In this document: one piece after another, positions 11,002-22,010 of the stretch | Position numbering within the stretch: the first letter of the stretch is position 1 | Layout of the letters: every line of letters begins with the position of its first letter | NCBI GenBank assembly: GCA_013817245.1 | Contig: JACDDA010000002.1 | Coordinates: 92,242 to 156,241, forward strand | Length of the DNA stretch: 64,000 bases | Reading direction: 5' to 3' | Source: Gammaproteobacteria bacterium | GTDB lineage: Bacteria; Pseudomonadota; Gammaproteobacteria; HTCC5015 | Made by a program: the position numbers and the translations under genes | The notes under the pieces: generated by a model | Databases searched by the model: none | The model's input: the letters and a program-made list of their open reading frames with translations, nothing else | What the model was told of the DNA's origin: nothing

Positions 11002-11373
11002 ATGAAAAAAGCAGTTAATTGGGTAATCGGCATAAGCCTTATTTTGGCCGTAGTTATTGTTTGCGGTTATTTATTAGCCAAACAAGGCCCAGGCATCGGC
11101 CGTTACGGTGAAACGCATCAACAGGTCATTATGTACAGCACCACTAGTTGTGAGCCGTGCATGATTAAACGTCACGAATTAGCGCAAGAAGGCATTCCTT
11201 ATATTGAATATGCAATGGATCGTGAGCCGGAGCGTCGTGATGAAATGCATGCAAAATTAACCGCAGCAGGTTTTCCGCAACAAACGTACGGCACTCCGAT
11301 CATGGATGTGCATGGCGTTATGATGCCGAATAATCCTTCTATCGCCACAGTTAAGCGTTATATGCAGGAATAG
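11002..11373 (+). CDS. Membrane-anchored glutaredoxin-like protein
   Basis: A 123-residue protein with one N-terminal membrane segment (about residues 5-26), then a short thioredoxin-fold domain. The redox motif is CEPC within YSTTSCEPCMIKRHEL, and a cis-proline region YGTPIMDVHG follows, as in glutaredoxins. The domain probably faces the periplasm, but topology is inferred. It sits between mnmE and mnmG, where no gene is usual, so it may be a lineage-specific addition. The substrate is unknown. Confidence 0.75.
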   Translation: MKKAVNWVIGISLILAVVIVCGYLLAKQGPGIGRYGETHQQVIMYSTTSCEPCMIKRHELAQEGIPYIEYAMDREPERRDEMHAKLTAAGFPQQTYGTPIMDVHGVMMPNNPSIATVKRYMQE

Positions 11374-11459
11374 TCTGCATAAAAGCGGTTTTTTAAAAGC
11401 TATTCGCTAGAGCTTTAAGGCCGAAGTTGGGTAGAATCCGCTCCCAATGAGCAAAGTTT

Positions 11460-11485
11460 GACCAGCTGTTTTTTTACAGCAGGTC
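11460..11485 (+). other. Hairpin in the mnmG leader
   Basis: GACCAGCTGT and ACAGCAGGTC face each other around a T-rich loop, giving a 10-pair stem with one A-A mismatch. It lies 25 bases before the mnmG start. It could fold in the mRNA leader; no function can be assigned. Confidence 0.35.
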
Positions 11486-11509
11486 GTTCCATCACAGAGT
11501 TATTAAGCA

Positions 11510-13417
11510 ATGTCACAAAGTATGGGTCATTACGACGTTATTGTTATTGGCGGCGGACATGCCGGCACCGAAGCTGCGTTAGCCGCGGCGCGTGCGGGTG
11601 TGCGGACGTTATTGTTGACCCATAATGTCGAAACCTTAGGTCAAATGAGCTGTAATCCGGCGATTGGTGGCATTGGCAAAGGTCATTTAGTTAAAGAAAT
11701 TGATGCTTTAGGTGGTGCGATGGCGTACGCGGCCGATTTGGCCGGTATTCAATTTCGGATTTTGAACGCAAGCAAAGGGCCAGCGGTACGCGCTACGCGC
11801 TGCCAAGCGGATCGTGCGTTATATAAACAAGCCATTCGTAATCTGCTCGAAAACCAAGTCAATCTGGAAATTTTTCAGCAAGCCGCTGATGATTTGATTG
11901 TTGAAGGTGACGCGATCAAAGGTGTGATCACCCAATCGGGATTACGTTTTAGCGCTACAACCGTGGTATTAACGACCGGCACATTTCTAGATGGCCGCAT
12001 TCATATTGGTTTATCTAATCACAGTGGCGGTCGCGCCGGTGACCCGCCTTCTATTGCGTTAGCCAAACGGCTGCGCGAATTACCGTTTAATGTAGGACGT
12101 TTAAAAACCGGTACTCCGCCACGCATTGATAGACGCAGTATTAATTTTGCTGGCTTAGTTGAACAAGCGGGCGACATGCCCACGCCTGTGTTTTCATTTT
12201 TAGGTAATGCCGCGCAACATCCGCAACAAATCAGTTGTTACATTACTTATACGAATGCAAAAACGCATGAGATTATTAAAGCAGGTTTAGATGAATCGCC
12301 GATGTTCACCGGTGTCATCGAAGGCGTAGGTCCGCGTTATTGCCCGTCGATTGAAGATAAGGTTCATCGCTTTGCGGAAAAAGATCGACATCAAATATTT
12401 ATTGAACCCGAAGGTTTAAATACCAACGAAATTTATCCGAATGGTATTTCCACTAGTTTGTCATTTGCCACACAAGTTGCGTTTGTGCGTTCTATGCAAG
12501 GTTTTGAAAATGCGCATATCACGCGACCAGGTTATGCGATTGAATATGATTATTTTGATCCGCGTGATCTAACGGCATCATTAGAAACTAAATTCATTCG
12601 TGGATTATTTTTTGCCGGTCAAATTAATGGCACCACTGGTTATGAAGAAGCCGCTGCGCAGGGTTTGTTAGCCGGCATTAATGCGGCCTTACAAGTTCAA
12701 GAAAAATCTGCTTTAACTTTGCGTCGTGATCAAGCGTATCTCGGCGTGTTAGTCGATGATTTAATTACACGCGGCACGACAGAACCTTATCGCATGTTTA
12801 CTTCGCGTGCGGAACATCGTTTATTGTTGCGCGAAGATAATGCTGATTTACGTTTAACCGAATTAGGTCATCAAGTGGGCTTGGTTAATGAAACGCGTTG
12901 GCAAGCGTTTTGTGAAAAACGCGCAGCAATTGAGCGCGAACAAGCGCGTTTAAAAAGCACTTGGGTGCATCCTAATACCGCAGCAGCAGAACAGATTCAA
13001 ACCATTACCGGCCAGGCATTTGCCCGCGATGTGAATGCACACGATTTATTACGTAGACCCACATTAAGTTATCAACAAATCACCCTGCTTGAAGGTGTGG
13101 GCGTTATTGAACCTACAACATCGGCGTATGATCAAGTGGTTGAGCAAGTAGAAATACAAGCAAAATATTCTGGTTATGTAGAACGCCAACATCAAGAAGT
13201 AGAAAAAAATCTGGCAAATGAAAACACGCGTTTGCCTTTAAATATAGATTATAAGCAGGTCAAAGGCTTGTCGATGGAAGTGCAACAAAAACTGGTGCAG
13301 CATCAGCCGCAAACATTAGGACAAGCATCGCGCATTCCTGGCATGACGCCAGCAGCGATTTCTATTTTGCGTGTACATTTAAAGAAAGGGCAGTTGCCCA
13401 TTTTAAAAACCGCATAA
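11510..13417 (+). CDS. mnmG: tRNA uridine-34 carboxymethylaminomethyl modification enzyme MnmG
   Basis: FAD-dependent partner of MnmE (also GidA). It has 635 residues, like E. coli (629). The Rossmann FAD motif is [18 protein letters not shown] (from residue 13), followed by the hallmark [24 protein letters not shown] second conserved block is [12 protein letters not shown], and the C-terminal helical domain contains [15 protein letters not shown] strong bidirectional terminator follows the gene. Instead of being followed by rsmG as in many relatives, it is separated from it by four other genes. Confidence 0.98.
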   Translation: MSQSMGHYDVIVIGGGHAGTEAALAAARAGVRTLLLTHNVETLGQMSCNPAIGGIGKGHLVKEIDALGGAMAYAADLAGIQFRILNASKGPAVRATRCQADRALYKQAIRNLLENQVNLEIFQQAADDLIVEGDAIKGVITQSGLRFSATTVVLTTGTFLDGRIHIGLSNHSGGRAGDPPSIALAKRLRELPFNVGRLKTGTPPRIDRRSINFAGLVEQAGDMPTPVFSFLGNAAQHPQQISCYITYTNAKTHEIIKAGLDESPMFTGVIEGVGPRYCPSIEDKVHRFAEKDRHQIFIEPEGLNTNEIYPNGISTSLSFATQVAFVRSMQGFENAHITRPGYAIEYDYFDPRDLTASLETKFIRGLFFAGQINGTTGYEEAAAQGLLAGINAALQVQEKSALTLRRDQAYLGVLVDDLITRGTTEPYRMFTSRAEHRLLLREDNADLRLTELGHQVGLVNETRWQAFCEKRAAIEREQARLKSTWVHPNTAAAEQIQTITGQAFARDVNAHDLLRRPTLSYQQITLLEGVGVIEPTTSAYDQVVEQVEIQAKYSGYVERQHQEVEKNLANENTRLPLNIDYKQVKGLSMEVQQKLVQHQPQTLGQASRIPGMTPAAISILRVHLKKGQLPILKTA

Positions 13418-13437
13418 ATATATTTGTGATAAATCGC

Positions 13438-13478
13438 ATCTATAAAAAAGGCCGCAGATAGCGGCCTTTTTTATAGAT
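13438..13478. terminator. Bidirectional rho-independent terminator
   Basis: An 18-pair perfect stem with the GC core GGCCGC / GCGGCC, loop AGATA, and A6 on the left and T6 on the right. It serves mnmG from the left and the convergent NmrA-like gene from the right. Confidence 0.92.
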
Positions 13479-13497
13479 CAAAAATAAAGCTAAAGGA

Positions 13498-14382
13498 CTA
13501 GGTCCACTCGCTTTGTTCCCAGCGCCATTTATTTTCTGCTAAGAATTGACGCATCTTAGTGGGCGGACGACCCAACAGTTGTTCGAGGTCGTTGCTCATT
13601 TGTTTGTTATTGCCAGAACGCGTCAGCATGTACACCATCGTCATGAAGAAAATAATGTCCCACTTAACACCGCGACGCAACATGCGCCACCAGAAATGTG
13701 GCATTGATGGATTGGTGTAACGAATGGGTTTTTGAAACACTTCGGTCATTTGTTCGGCGACTTGATAAAAATCTAAATTTTCAGGGCCCGTCAGCAAATA
13801 AGATTTGTTTTTATGCGGCGCTGGATTTTTCAGAATGTCGAGTACGACTTGTGCAACATCGCGTGAATCGATGAACGTGGTCGTACCGTTTTTAGCGGGT
13901 ATAAATATTTGACCAAACTGCCACGTATCAACACCGTGAGTGGTAATGCCGCGACACAAGTTTTGCATAAAGAAAGTAGCGCGTAGGAAGGTGTAATCTA
14001 AACCGGATGCTTCAATGTGACGTTCTACTTTGTAATGCGGCACGATGGTTTTGGTATCAGAACCTGGAACCGAGACATAGATGATACGTTTTGCGCCGGC
14101 TTTAACCGCGGCGTCAATAAAAGGTTTCATCCATGTGTGTACGGTGCGCGGATGAGGTAAGGGAAATAATAAAAATAAAGTTTCAACGTTTTGTAATACG
14201 GCATCCCAGGTACTGCGATCGCCGTAATCAAATTTAACAACAGGCTGATGTTCACCGTATTTCTTTTTTAAGCGAGCTGGATTATGTGCCGCAACACGAA
14301 AAGGAATATTGTGACTCTCGGTCATCAATCGGTCAGCAACTTGAGCGCCGACATTACCCGTGGGTCCAGTAACAACTAACAT
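13498..14382 (-). CDS. NmrA-like NAD(P)-binding family protein
   Basis: An atypical short-chain dehydrogenase of 294 residues. The N-terminal dinucleotide motif MLVVTGPTGNVGAQVADRL is intact, followed by DYGDRSTWDAVLQNVETLFLLFP and KAGAKRIIYVSVPGS, matching the NmrA/YtfG-type proteins. These act as NAD(P)H sensors or quinone/carbonyl reductases; the substrate cannot be told. The lysine of the classical YxxxK triad is present as HYKVE, but with His before Tyr. It converges on mnmG across a terminator and diverges from a cytochrome c gene. Not normally part of this neighbourhood. Confidence 0.8.
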   Translation of the reverse strand: MLVVTGPTGNVGAQVADRLMTESHNIPFRVAAHNPARLKKKYGEHQPVVKFDYGDRSTWDAVLQNVETLFLLFPLPHPRTVHTWMKPFIDAAVKAGAKRIIYVSVPGSDTKTIVPHYKVERHIEASGLDYTFLRATFFMQNLCRGITTHGVDTWQFGQIFIPAKNGTTTFIDSRDVAQVVLDILKNPAPHKNKSYLLTGPENLDFYQVAEQMTEVFQKPIRYTNPSMPHFWWRMLRRGVKWDIIFFMTMVYMLTRSGNNKQMSNDLEQLLGRPPTKMRQFLAENKWRWEQSEWT

Positions 14383-14413
14383 GTTATTTCCTCTTTCTGT
14401 AGTAGTGCAGGCA

Positions 14414-14434
14414 TTTAACCCGTTAAAGGTTAAA
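14414..14434. promoter_or_regulatory. Operator-like inverted repeat
   Basis: TTTAACC, seven bases, then GGTTAAA; the left half also forms the palindrome TTTAAC-CC-GTTAAA. It lies 32 bases upstream of the NmrA-like start, in the divergent region with the cytochrome gene, a plausible place for a regulator to bind. Inference only. Confidence 0.35.
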
Positions 14435-14645
14435 GACCATGACAGGGATCAGGGCGCAATTTTATATGGCTATGGGAATAAATACAGCGAAAAATGCCCT
14501 GAATGTATCCATCAAAGCCATTCTTCTCATTGCCAAGGTAATAGACAAAGGGAATAGAGCGGCACAAAATTGCGTTTAGTAACGAATCGCAATATAACAA
14601 GCAACGCTTGCTGTTAGCGAATTCAAATTTTACAGGGATATGATA

Positions 14646-15518
14646 ATGATTTTTTTACGTCGTGCGGCGGTCGTGGTAATTGCATTGCTGCTCTTAGTAA
14701 GCGGCATTATTTTGTTTTTAGGCCGTACTTCACCGTTAGATACGCATTTTACGATAGAAGTCGTACCCATCATTATTCCTAACGATGCTGTAGCCGTTGA
14801 GCGCGGTCGTTATTTAGCCAATGGCGTGGCCGTCTGCGTGGTGTGTCATGGCGGGGATTTTGGCGGACGAGAAATGGTGGATCATCCTATTTACGGATTT
14901 ATCCACACGCCGAATTTGACCACGGGCGTTGGCGGAGTTGGGCGTTATTACTCTGATGAAGACTGGGTGCGAGCGATTCGCCATGGCGTCAATCCGCAAG
15001 GTCGAGGCATCGCGTTTATGCCCACCGATCATTATTGGCACTTAAGTGACGCCGATTTGGGCGCCATCATCGCGTATTTAAAACAATTGCCACCGTTTGA
15101 TAACGATAAAGCCGGCACGCGTTTGAATATTTTTACGCGTGCGCTGATTAATAGTGGTGCGAAAGGCAATCTGGTACGCGCTTCTTTTATTCCGCACCAA
15201 GGCCCTCGGCCTGCAACATCCAACAACCAAGCGGCTTATTTATTACAAATTGGTGGCTGTGATTTTTGTCATGGCGCAGATTTGCGCGGCGGCCAAGGCC
15301 CCGAACCTGGCGCGCCACCGGCGCCATCATTAGCAAATGATGGTCCCTTAGCCGATTGGGTGGTAGAAGATTTTGTGCGCGTGATGCGCACCGGCCAAAC
15401 GCCCGATGGCCGCGTGATTGTGCCGGCGTATATGCCGTGGGTGGGTTATATGCACATGTCAGATGCAGATTTAGTTTTGATTTGGGATTATTTGCGCCAG
15501 CTTCCACCTACGTCGTGA
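14646..15518 (+). CDS. Di-heme cytochrome c, membrane-anchored
   Basis: 290 residues with an N-terminal membrane anchor or signal (about residues 5-24). Two class I cytochrome c domains follow, with heme motifs CVVCH (64-68) and CDFCH (205-209). Each domain ends in a matching helix: LSDADLGAIIAYLKQLPP and MSDADLVLIWDYLRQLPP. Upstream Met residues (AFMPTDH, PAYMPW) are likely axial ligands. It resembles periplasmic electron carriers tied to dehydrogenases. AGGGA at 14634-14638 fits the ATG at 14646 (7-base spacing) better than the ATG at 14640. The electron donor is unknown; the divergent NmrA-like gene is only a neighbour. Confidence 0.85.
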   Translation: MIFLRRAAVVVIALLLLVSGIILFLGRTSPLDTHFTIEVVPIIIPNDAVAVERGRYLANGVAVCVVCHGGDFGGREMVDHPIYGFIHTPNLTTGVGGVGRYYSDEDWVRAIRHGVNPQGRGIAFMPTDHYWHLSDADLGAIIAYLKQLPPFDNDKAGTRLNIFTRALINSGAKGNLVRASFIPHQGPRPATSNNQAAYLLQIGGCDFCHGADLRGGQGPEPGAPPAPSLANDGPLADWVVEDFVRVMRTGQTPDGRVIVPAYMPWVGYMHMSDADLVLIWDYLRQLPPTS

Positions 15519-15604
15519 TGTTAAGTTGACCGAATATTAAATCTCGCCATAATGCGGGCCAGCCCAATGGCGAATTTCTTGTTTCATAACCTGTGCGTGA
15601 ACTC

Positions 15605-15985
15605 ATGCCTATCATTCAGATAAAAGCTTTACCTTTTGCTCAAAAACCCAACATGACGAATGTTTTGGAACAATTAACCACCGATTTTGAAACATCATTA
15701 GGCATTGGTCGCGAACAAATTAATATTGTGTGGCAATGGATAGAGCCTAATCACTATGCGGCAAAAGGCGTGGTAGCCGCGCAACAAGCTCACGATTCAC
15801 ATCCTTTACTGGTTGAAATCATTGCGCCCGATTTCAGTAAAAAAACTAAAATCGCACAAATGTTGATTTGTGTAGTGAATAGCTTGGCTGCGTCGACGGG
15901 TTTGCCGCGTGAAAATGTTTATGCAATGTTTCGTGAAATTCATACGGGTTGCAGTTATCACCGTGGTGAAATTGTTAAGTGGTAA
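15605..15985 (+). CDS. Tautomerase superfamily protein (DUF1904-like)
   Basis: 126 residues starting MPIIQIKALPF; a proline directly after the initiator Met is the catalytic base of the 4-oxalocrotonate tautomerase superfamily once Met is removed. That favours the ATG at 15605 over the in-frame GTG at 15593, which would bury the proline. The rest shows two beta-alpha-beta-like halves (MPIIQIK..., HPLLVEIIAPDFS) consistent with a fused double unit. Function is unknown. Its stop is followed within 8 bases by the next gene's ATG, suggesting one transcript. Confidence 0.65.
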   Translation: MPIIQIKALPFAQKPNMTNVLEQLTTDFETSLGIGREQINIVWQWIEPNHYAAKGVVAAQQAHDSHPLLVEIIAPDFSKKTKIAQMLICVVNSLAASTGLPRENVYAMFREIHTGCSYHRGEIVKW

Positions 15986-15993
15986 ATTCTGGC

Positions 15994-16713
15994 ATGCCAT
16001 CTGCACTCACTCCGTGGCAACAAACGCGATTTGCTTTAGCGCAAGCCGGCCAATTTTTTAAAAATTATTGGGGCGCATTATTGTGGCTAAGCGCGCCTAT
16101 TATTTTATTAGATAAAATTTCTTTATATATTATTTCGCGGTATTACACGATTGAACAATCCACCGTTGCTATTATTGTAATAACCTCGTTGTGGATGGCG
16201 TGGTTAGCCGGCGCACAAATTTTATTTATTCGTGATATTGCTATGGGTACACCTAAACCCTATAGCCATTATTGGCGTGCGGCTGCGGCTATTTGGGCGC
16301 GTTTATTTTTCTTGCGGCTGCTTTGCGGTTTGTTAATTGGTTTAGGTTTTGTGTTATTGATCGTTCCCGGCATTATTGTTGGCGTGCGTTTGGTTTATGC
16401 GGAATTTATTTTGGTTTTAGAAGACCGCATGATTAATGATTCCATTCAACAAAGTTGGCATCGTAGTCAGTTGCAATTTGCGGCATTGTTGTTTGGTTTA
16501 TTAGTTCTTTATGGTGTGTTGATTTCATTGGCAGTATCGGCAAGCTATTTTACAGCGGCTGCGGAAACCATGAATGTGTTGTCTTTAGCTGCCGATGCAG
16601 TGGTAGATTTTCTCACCGTCATACCGATGATTTTTTTATATCGTTTATTTTCACAAGCAGCTATCCCATCGTCACAAGATGCCAATGGTAATTCTAATGG
16701 CAGCGCGTCATGA
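15994..16713 (+). CDS. YciC-like multi-pass membrane protein
   Basis: 239 residues with about five or six membrane segments. The central stretch LLIVPGIIVGVRLVYAEFILVLED followed by SIQQSWHRSQ resembles the YciC/UPF0259 and related inner-membrane family (VPG-I-x-x-R then a Pro/Ser-rich helix). The tail is a polar Asn/Ser-rich stretch. A GTG at 15979 overlapping the previous stop is an alternative start; the ATG at 15994 seems better. Function unknown; the family name is given with moderate certainty. Confidence 0.6.
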   Translation: MPSALTPWQQTRFALAQAGQFFKNYWGALLWLSAPIILLDKISLYIISRYYTIEQSTVAIIVITSLWMAWLAGAQILFIRDIAMGTPKPYSHYWRAAAAIWARLFFLRLLCGLLIGLGFVLLIVPGIIVGVRLVYAEFILVLEDRMINDSIQQSWHRSQLQFAALLFGLLVLYGVLISLAVSASYFTAAAETMNVLSLAADAVVDFLTVIPMIFLYRLFSQAAIPSSQDANGNSNGSAS

Positions 16714-16751
16714 ATGTGTTTTCTTTTTTATTCGTTTTGTTCTAGTTAAAC

Positions 16752-17378
16752 GTGCCTGTTACTGCGATTAATAATGGTTTGCGCGCCATGTCGCTTGAGG
16801 CATCGTTGTCGCAAGTGGAACAATTAGCGCAGTATTTAAAATTATTATTAAAGTGGAATCGGCATTACAACTTAATTGCGGATACGGACAGTGAATCTGC
16901 GGTTGTTGTACATATTCTCGATAGCGTAAGTATTTTGTCATTGCTACACGGCGAGCGCATCGTTGATGTTGGCACTGGCGCCGGTTTGCCGGGTATTCCC
17001 TTAGCCATTTTGTGTCCGCAATGGCGGTTTACGTTGGTGGATAGCAACGGTAAAAAAATCCGTTTTATCCAACAAGTCATCATTGAGCTCGGTTTAAAGA
17101 ATGTTGAAGCGATCCAAAGCCGCATTGAAGAGTACCGTCCGCCTCAGCCCTTTGATACAGTGACGGCTCGCGCCTTGGCGAGCGTGAGTGAGATTTTGCG
17201 CCAAGCTGGCCATTTATCTGCGCCGCAGGGTCGATGCTTGTTGATGAAGGGCAAATTGCCCACGCCAGAATTAGCGGATTTACCCGCTTCTTGGCAGCTG
17301 ATAGCGACGCATTCGTTGACCGTGCCGGGCTTACAAGCCGAGCGCCATGTCATTGATTTACGAAAGGCTTTGGATTAA
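16752..17378 (+). CDS. rsmG: 16S rRNA (guanine-527-N7)-methyltransferase RsmG
   Basis: SAM-dependent methyltransferase (GidB) for G527 of 16S rRNA; 208 residues. It shows LLLKWNRHYNLIA, HILDSVSIL, the SAM motif IVDVGTGAGLPGIPLAI, LVDSNGKKIRFIQQV and TARALASV. The start is taken as GTG at 16752, because the helix before MSLEASLSQVEQ is part of the family fold and would be lost from an internal ATG. It precedes parA-parB, the usual order. Confidence 0.95.
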   Translation: MPVTAINNGLRAMSLEASLSQVEQLAQYLKLLLKWNRHYNLIADTDSESAVVVHILDSVSILSLLHGERIVDVGTGAGLPGIPLAILCPQWRFTLVDSNGKKIRFIQQVIIELGLKNVEAIQSRIEEYRPPQPFDTVTARALASVSEILRQAGHLSAPQGRCLLMKGKLPTPELADLPASWQLIATHSLTVPGLQAERHVIDLRKALD

Positions 17379-17412
17379 ATACGAATAACTTGGATAGCAT
17401 TCTGGCAACACC

Positions 17413-18204
17413 ATGAAAACAATCGCAGTCACTAATCAAAAAGGTGGTGTGGGTAAAACCACCACCAGCGTTAATTTAGCCGCGTCGCTTGCGACCACGC
17501 GCCGCAAAGTGTTGTTGATTGATATTGATCCGCAAGGCAATGCGACCATGGCGTGTGGCGTGGATAAAAATGCCGTGCCGGCGACCATCTGTGAAGTGTT
17601 ATTGGGTGAGTCATCGTTAAGCGATGCGCGTTGTACCTTAAGCGAATACGGTTTTGATTTAATCGCGTCGAATAGTGATCTGACCGCTGCCGAAGTTGAT
17701 TTGATGCAAGTGACGCAACGCGAACAGCGCTTGCGCCAAGCGTTAGATACCGTGCGTGATCAGTATGAATACGTGATTATCGACTGTCCGCCCTCATTAA
17801 ATATGCTGACTTTGAACGCATTAGTCGCCGCGAACAGCGTTTTAATCCCCATGCAGTGCGAATATTTTGCGTTGGAAGGTCTAACCGCGTTGTTACAAAC
17901 CGTAGAAAAAGTAAAAGCCACGGTGAATCCGGAATTACATATAGAAGGTTTGTTGCGCACTATGTTCGATCCGCGTAATAATTTAGCGCAAGACGTTTCC
18001 GAGCAACTTAAAATTCATTTTCAAGACCGTTTATATCGCACGATTATCCCGCGCAATGTGCGGCTGGCCGAAGCGCCTAGCCACGGAATCCCGGTCATTC
18101 AATATGACAAAACCTCACGCGGGGCTTTGGCCTACTTGGCTTTGGCCGGTGAAATTTTACGTCGTGATGCGAAGTTACGACATGATCAAGAATTAAGCGT
18201 TTAA
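17413..18204 (+). CDS. parA: Chromosome partitioning ATPase ParA
   Basis: Walker-type ATPase of the chromosomal ParABS system. It has 263 residues; the deviant Walker A KGGVGKTTTSVNLA begins at residue 10, followed by IDIDPQGNATMACG, EYVIIDCPPSLNMLTLNAL and the family-typical PMQCEYFALEGL. The short form lacking an N-terminal HTH matches chromosomal Soj/ParA. It is 15 bases upstream of parB. Two parS-like sites inside recF are the likely centromeres. Confidence 0.97.
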   Translation: MKTIAVTNQKGGVGKTTTSVNLAASLATTRRKVLLIDIDPQGNATMACGVDKNAVPATICEVLLGESSLSDARCTLSEYGFDLIASNSDLTAAEVDLMQVTQREQRLRQALDTVRDQYEYVIIDCPPSLNMLTLNALVAANSVLIPMQCEYFALEGLTALLQTVEKVKATVNPELHIEGLLRTMFDPRNNLAQDVSEQLKIHFQDRLYRTIIPRNVRLAEAPSHGIPVIQYDKTSRGALAYLALAGEILRRDAKLRHDQELSV

Positions 18205-18219
18205 CGGAGAAGATGAGCC

Positions 18220-19095
18220 ATGGCCATTAAAAGACGAGGATTGGGGCGCGGTTTAGATGCTTTGTTGGGCGATGCTAAAGCTGAAATTGCAGCCGAAATT
18301 GCGCCTATCAGCGCCGAAAAAGACGCGGAAAGGTTGCGTCGTTTACCTATAGAACAAATTCAACGCGGTGTTTATCAGCCCCGTGTGCATTTTGACCCCG
18401 ATGCTTTAGCTGACTTAGCGAGCTCTATCAAAGCCCAAGGCATATTGCAGCCTATTGTGGTGCGGCCGGTAGGTGCGGGCTATGAATTAATTGCGGGTGA
18501 GCGCCGTTGGCGCGCCGCGCAATTGGCCGGGTTGCATGAAATTCCAGCAATCGTGCGCGATTTGCCCGAAGCGGCGGTTGCGGCAGTTGCGTTGATCGAA
18601 AATATTCAGCGCGAAGATTTAAATGCCTTGGAAGAAGCCAATGCTTTTCAGCGTTTAATCGCCGAATTTGAGTTAACCCATCAAGAAGTTGCCGATGCCG
18701 TTGGGCGTTCTCGCGCCGCTGTGTCTAATTTGCTGCGTTTATTAGAATTAGCACCCGAAATTAAAACTTTTATTGACGAAGGTAAATTGGACATGGGCCA
18801 TGGCCGAGCTTTGTTGGCTTTATCGATGCCAGATCAATTACGAGTGGCTAAAGAAGCGGTGGCTAAACAGTTATCGGTACGAGAAGTAGAGCGCATGGTA
18901 AAACAAGGCACACTGATCAAGACTGCTAAAACCGCGCCTAAACAAGATCCCAATATTGCGCGTCTTGAACGCGATTTAGCCGATAAGTTAGGTGCGAGCG
19001 TGGAAATTCAGTATGCCGGTAAAGGCAAGGGCAAATTAGTCATCGCTTTTCGTAGCAATGATGAGCTTGATGGCATCTTGAAGCATATTCGTTAA
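18220..19095 (+). CDS. parB: Chromosome partitioning protein ParB
   Basis: CTP-dependent DNA clamp that loads at parS; 291 residues. The N-terminus RRGLGRGLDALLGD carries the ParA-stimulating arginines. The CTP-binding ParB/Srx domain includes ELIAGERRWRAAQLAG and ALIENIQREDLNALEEA; the HTH region is LTHQEVADAVGRSRAAVSNLLRLL. A C-terminal dimerization domain ends KGKLVIAFRSNDELDGIL. An SD-like GGAGA precedes the ATG. The pair parA-parB precedes the atp operon. Confidence 0.97.
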   Translation: MAIKRRGLGRGLDALLGDAKAEIAAEIAPISAEKDAERLRRLPIEQIQRGVYQPRVHFDPDALADLASSIKAQGILQPIVVRPVGAGYELIAGERRWRAAQLAGLHEIPAIVRDLPEAAVAAVALIENIQREDLNALEEANAFQRLIAEFELTHQEVADAVGRSRAAVSNLLRLLELAPEIKTFIDEGKLDMGHGRALLALSMPDQLRVAKEAVAKQLSVREVERMVKQGTLIKTAKTAPKQDPNIARLERDLADKLGASVEIQYAGKGKGKLVIAFRSNDELDGILKHIR

Positions 19096-19144
19096 CTAGC
19101 GCTGCTTTAATAGCGTGCAAAAGCCAATTAATTGCAATGCTGCG

Positions 19145-19174
19145 TTGACCCATTTTCGCCCAGCTCTGTATAAT
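19145..19174 (+). promoter_or_regulatory. Promoter of the atp operon
   Basis: TTGACC at 19145-19150, an 18-base spacer and a perfect TATAAT at 19169-19174. It lies about 80 bases before atpI, just after parB, and probably drives the whole ATP synthase operon. Confidence 0.7.
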
Positions 19175-19256
19175 GCGCCGCCTTCACTAGCGCCGGCTCG
19201 GCAGGTTTTTGCGGTACGGCTTGTGGTAATGACCACACCCAGCGAGGCGATTGCGA

Positions 19257-20491
<1,235 letters not shown>

Positions 20492-20519
20492 TAGAGTGTG
20501 AAATAGAATTTATTTGTAA

Positions 20520-20852
<333 letters not shown>

Positions 20853-20900
20853 TTTACGTCAGTTTATCGAATCGCTTAAAGACGCATAGAGAGCAAAGCC

Positions 20901-21371
20901 GTGAATATTAATGCAACGCTACTAGTGCAAATGATCGTGTTCTTGTTATTGGTCATTTTCATGATGAAGTTTGTTTGGCCCGTTATCATTCAAGCGCTGG
21001 ACGAACGCCGCAAAAAAATTGTGGACGGTTTGGCCGCTGCTGAAAAAGGCGCGCATGAAAAAGAATTGGCTGAACAACGCGCTAAAGACTTGTTGAAAGA
21101 AGCGAAAACGCAGGCGGCAGAAATTATTGCGCGCGCGCAAAAGCAAGGTGGTGATTTGGTTGAAGAAGCCAAAGAAACTGCTCGTACCGAAGGTGATCGC
21201 ATTAAGACCGCGGCGCAAGCGGATATTCAACAAGAAGTGAATCGTGCAAAAGAAACCTTGCGCCAACAAGTAACCGTGATCGCTATTGCCGGTGCGGAAC
21301 GTATTTTGAAGCGTGAAGTCGATGCCGCGAAACATAAAGATGTGCTCGACGATTTGGTCGGACAAGTATAA
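20901..21371 (+). CDS. atpF: ATP synthase F0 subunit b
   Basis: Peripheral-stalk subunit of 156 residues, same as E. coli. It has one N-terminal membrane helix (about residues 7-26: [21 protein letters not shown]) followed by a long charged coiled coil rich in Ala, Glu and Lys that dimerizes and meets the delta subunit. Start codon is GTG. It lies 48 bases after atpE in the operon. Confidence 0.96.
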   Translation: MNINATLLVQMIVFLLLVIFMMKFVWPVIIQALDERRKKIVDGLAAAEKGAHEKELAEQRAKDLLKEAKTQAAEIIARAQKQGGDLVEEAKETARTEGDRIKTAAQADIQQEVNRAKETLRQQVTVIAIAGAERILKREVDAAKHKDVLDDLVGQV

Positions 21372-21420
21372 GCGCCGACATTAACCAGCCCAGCAAATTA
21401 GCGTAGCGACGAGAGACATC

Positions 21421-21969
21421 ATGGCAAGTTACACCACAATAGCGCGGCCTTATGCGAAAGCCATATTTGAGTTGGCGCAAGCGGGTAAAGCGTATGCTGC
21501 TTGGTCGGAAGCGCTAGCCTTACTCGCACAAGTAGTGAGTGATGAACGCGTTAAAGTGATGTTGAAAAACCCGAATGCTGCACGCGCACAACGTGCCGAA
21601 ATATTGTTAGCGATTATTGAAGGTAATGTTAATAAAAGCATTGTTACGCAAGTTAACAACACCTTGAGTTTGTTGGCAGAAAATGGCCGTTTATTGGTTT
21701 TGCCTGCGATTGCCGAATCTTATGAAGCCTTACGTGCCGAAGCGGAAAGCAGCATTACGGCGATAGTGATTGCCGCGCAGCCGGTGGAAAGCCAGCAGTT
21801 AACTGCAATTGCCGATGCATTAGGTAAACGTTTAAGCAAGAAAGTAACGATTGAACAAGAAATAGACCCTTCCTTAATTGGAGGTGCCATTATCAAAGCC
21901 GGTGATTGGGTGATTGATGGCTCCGTGAAGGGACAATTAACCAAGCTCGCGCAAACGTTAATTCGTTAA
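21421..21969 (+). CDS. atpH: ATP synthase F1 subunit delta
   Basis: Links the peripheral stalk to the top of F1; 182 residues. The N-terminal helical domain begins TTIARPYAKAIFELA, and the C-terminal signature is IDPSLIGGAIIKAGDWVIDGSVKGQLTKLAQTL. Located between atpF and atpA as usual. Confidence 0.96.
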   Translation: MASYTTIARPYAKAIFELAQAGKAYAAWSEALALLAQVVSDERVKVMLKNPNAARAQRAEILLAIIEGNVNKSIVTQVNNTLSLLAENGRLLVLPAIAESYEALRAEAESSITAIVIAAQPVESQQLTAIADALGKRLSKKVTIEQEIDPSLIGGAIIKAGDWVIDGSVKGQLTKLAQTLIR

Positions 21970-22010
21970 GCGTAAGTTTAAAAATAGTTTAGTAACGAGG
22001 ATATTCGCGC

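Noticed and set aside
14899..14907. Perfect DnaA box TTATCCACA
   Set aside because: It is a lone box inside the cytochrome c coding sequence, 8 kb from dnaA. A single 9-mer is expected by chance in a window of this size.
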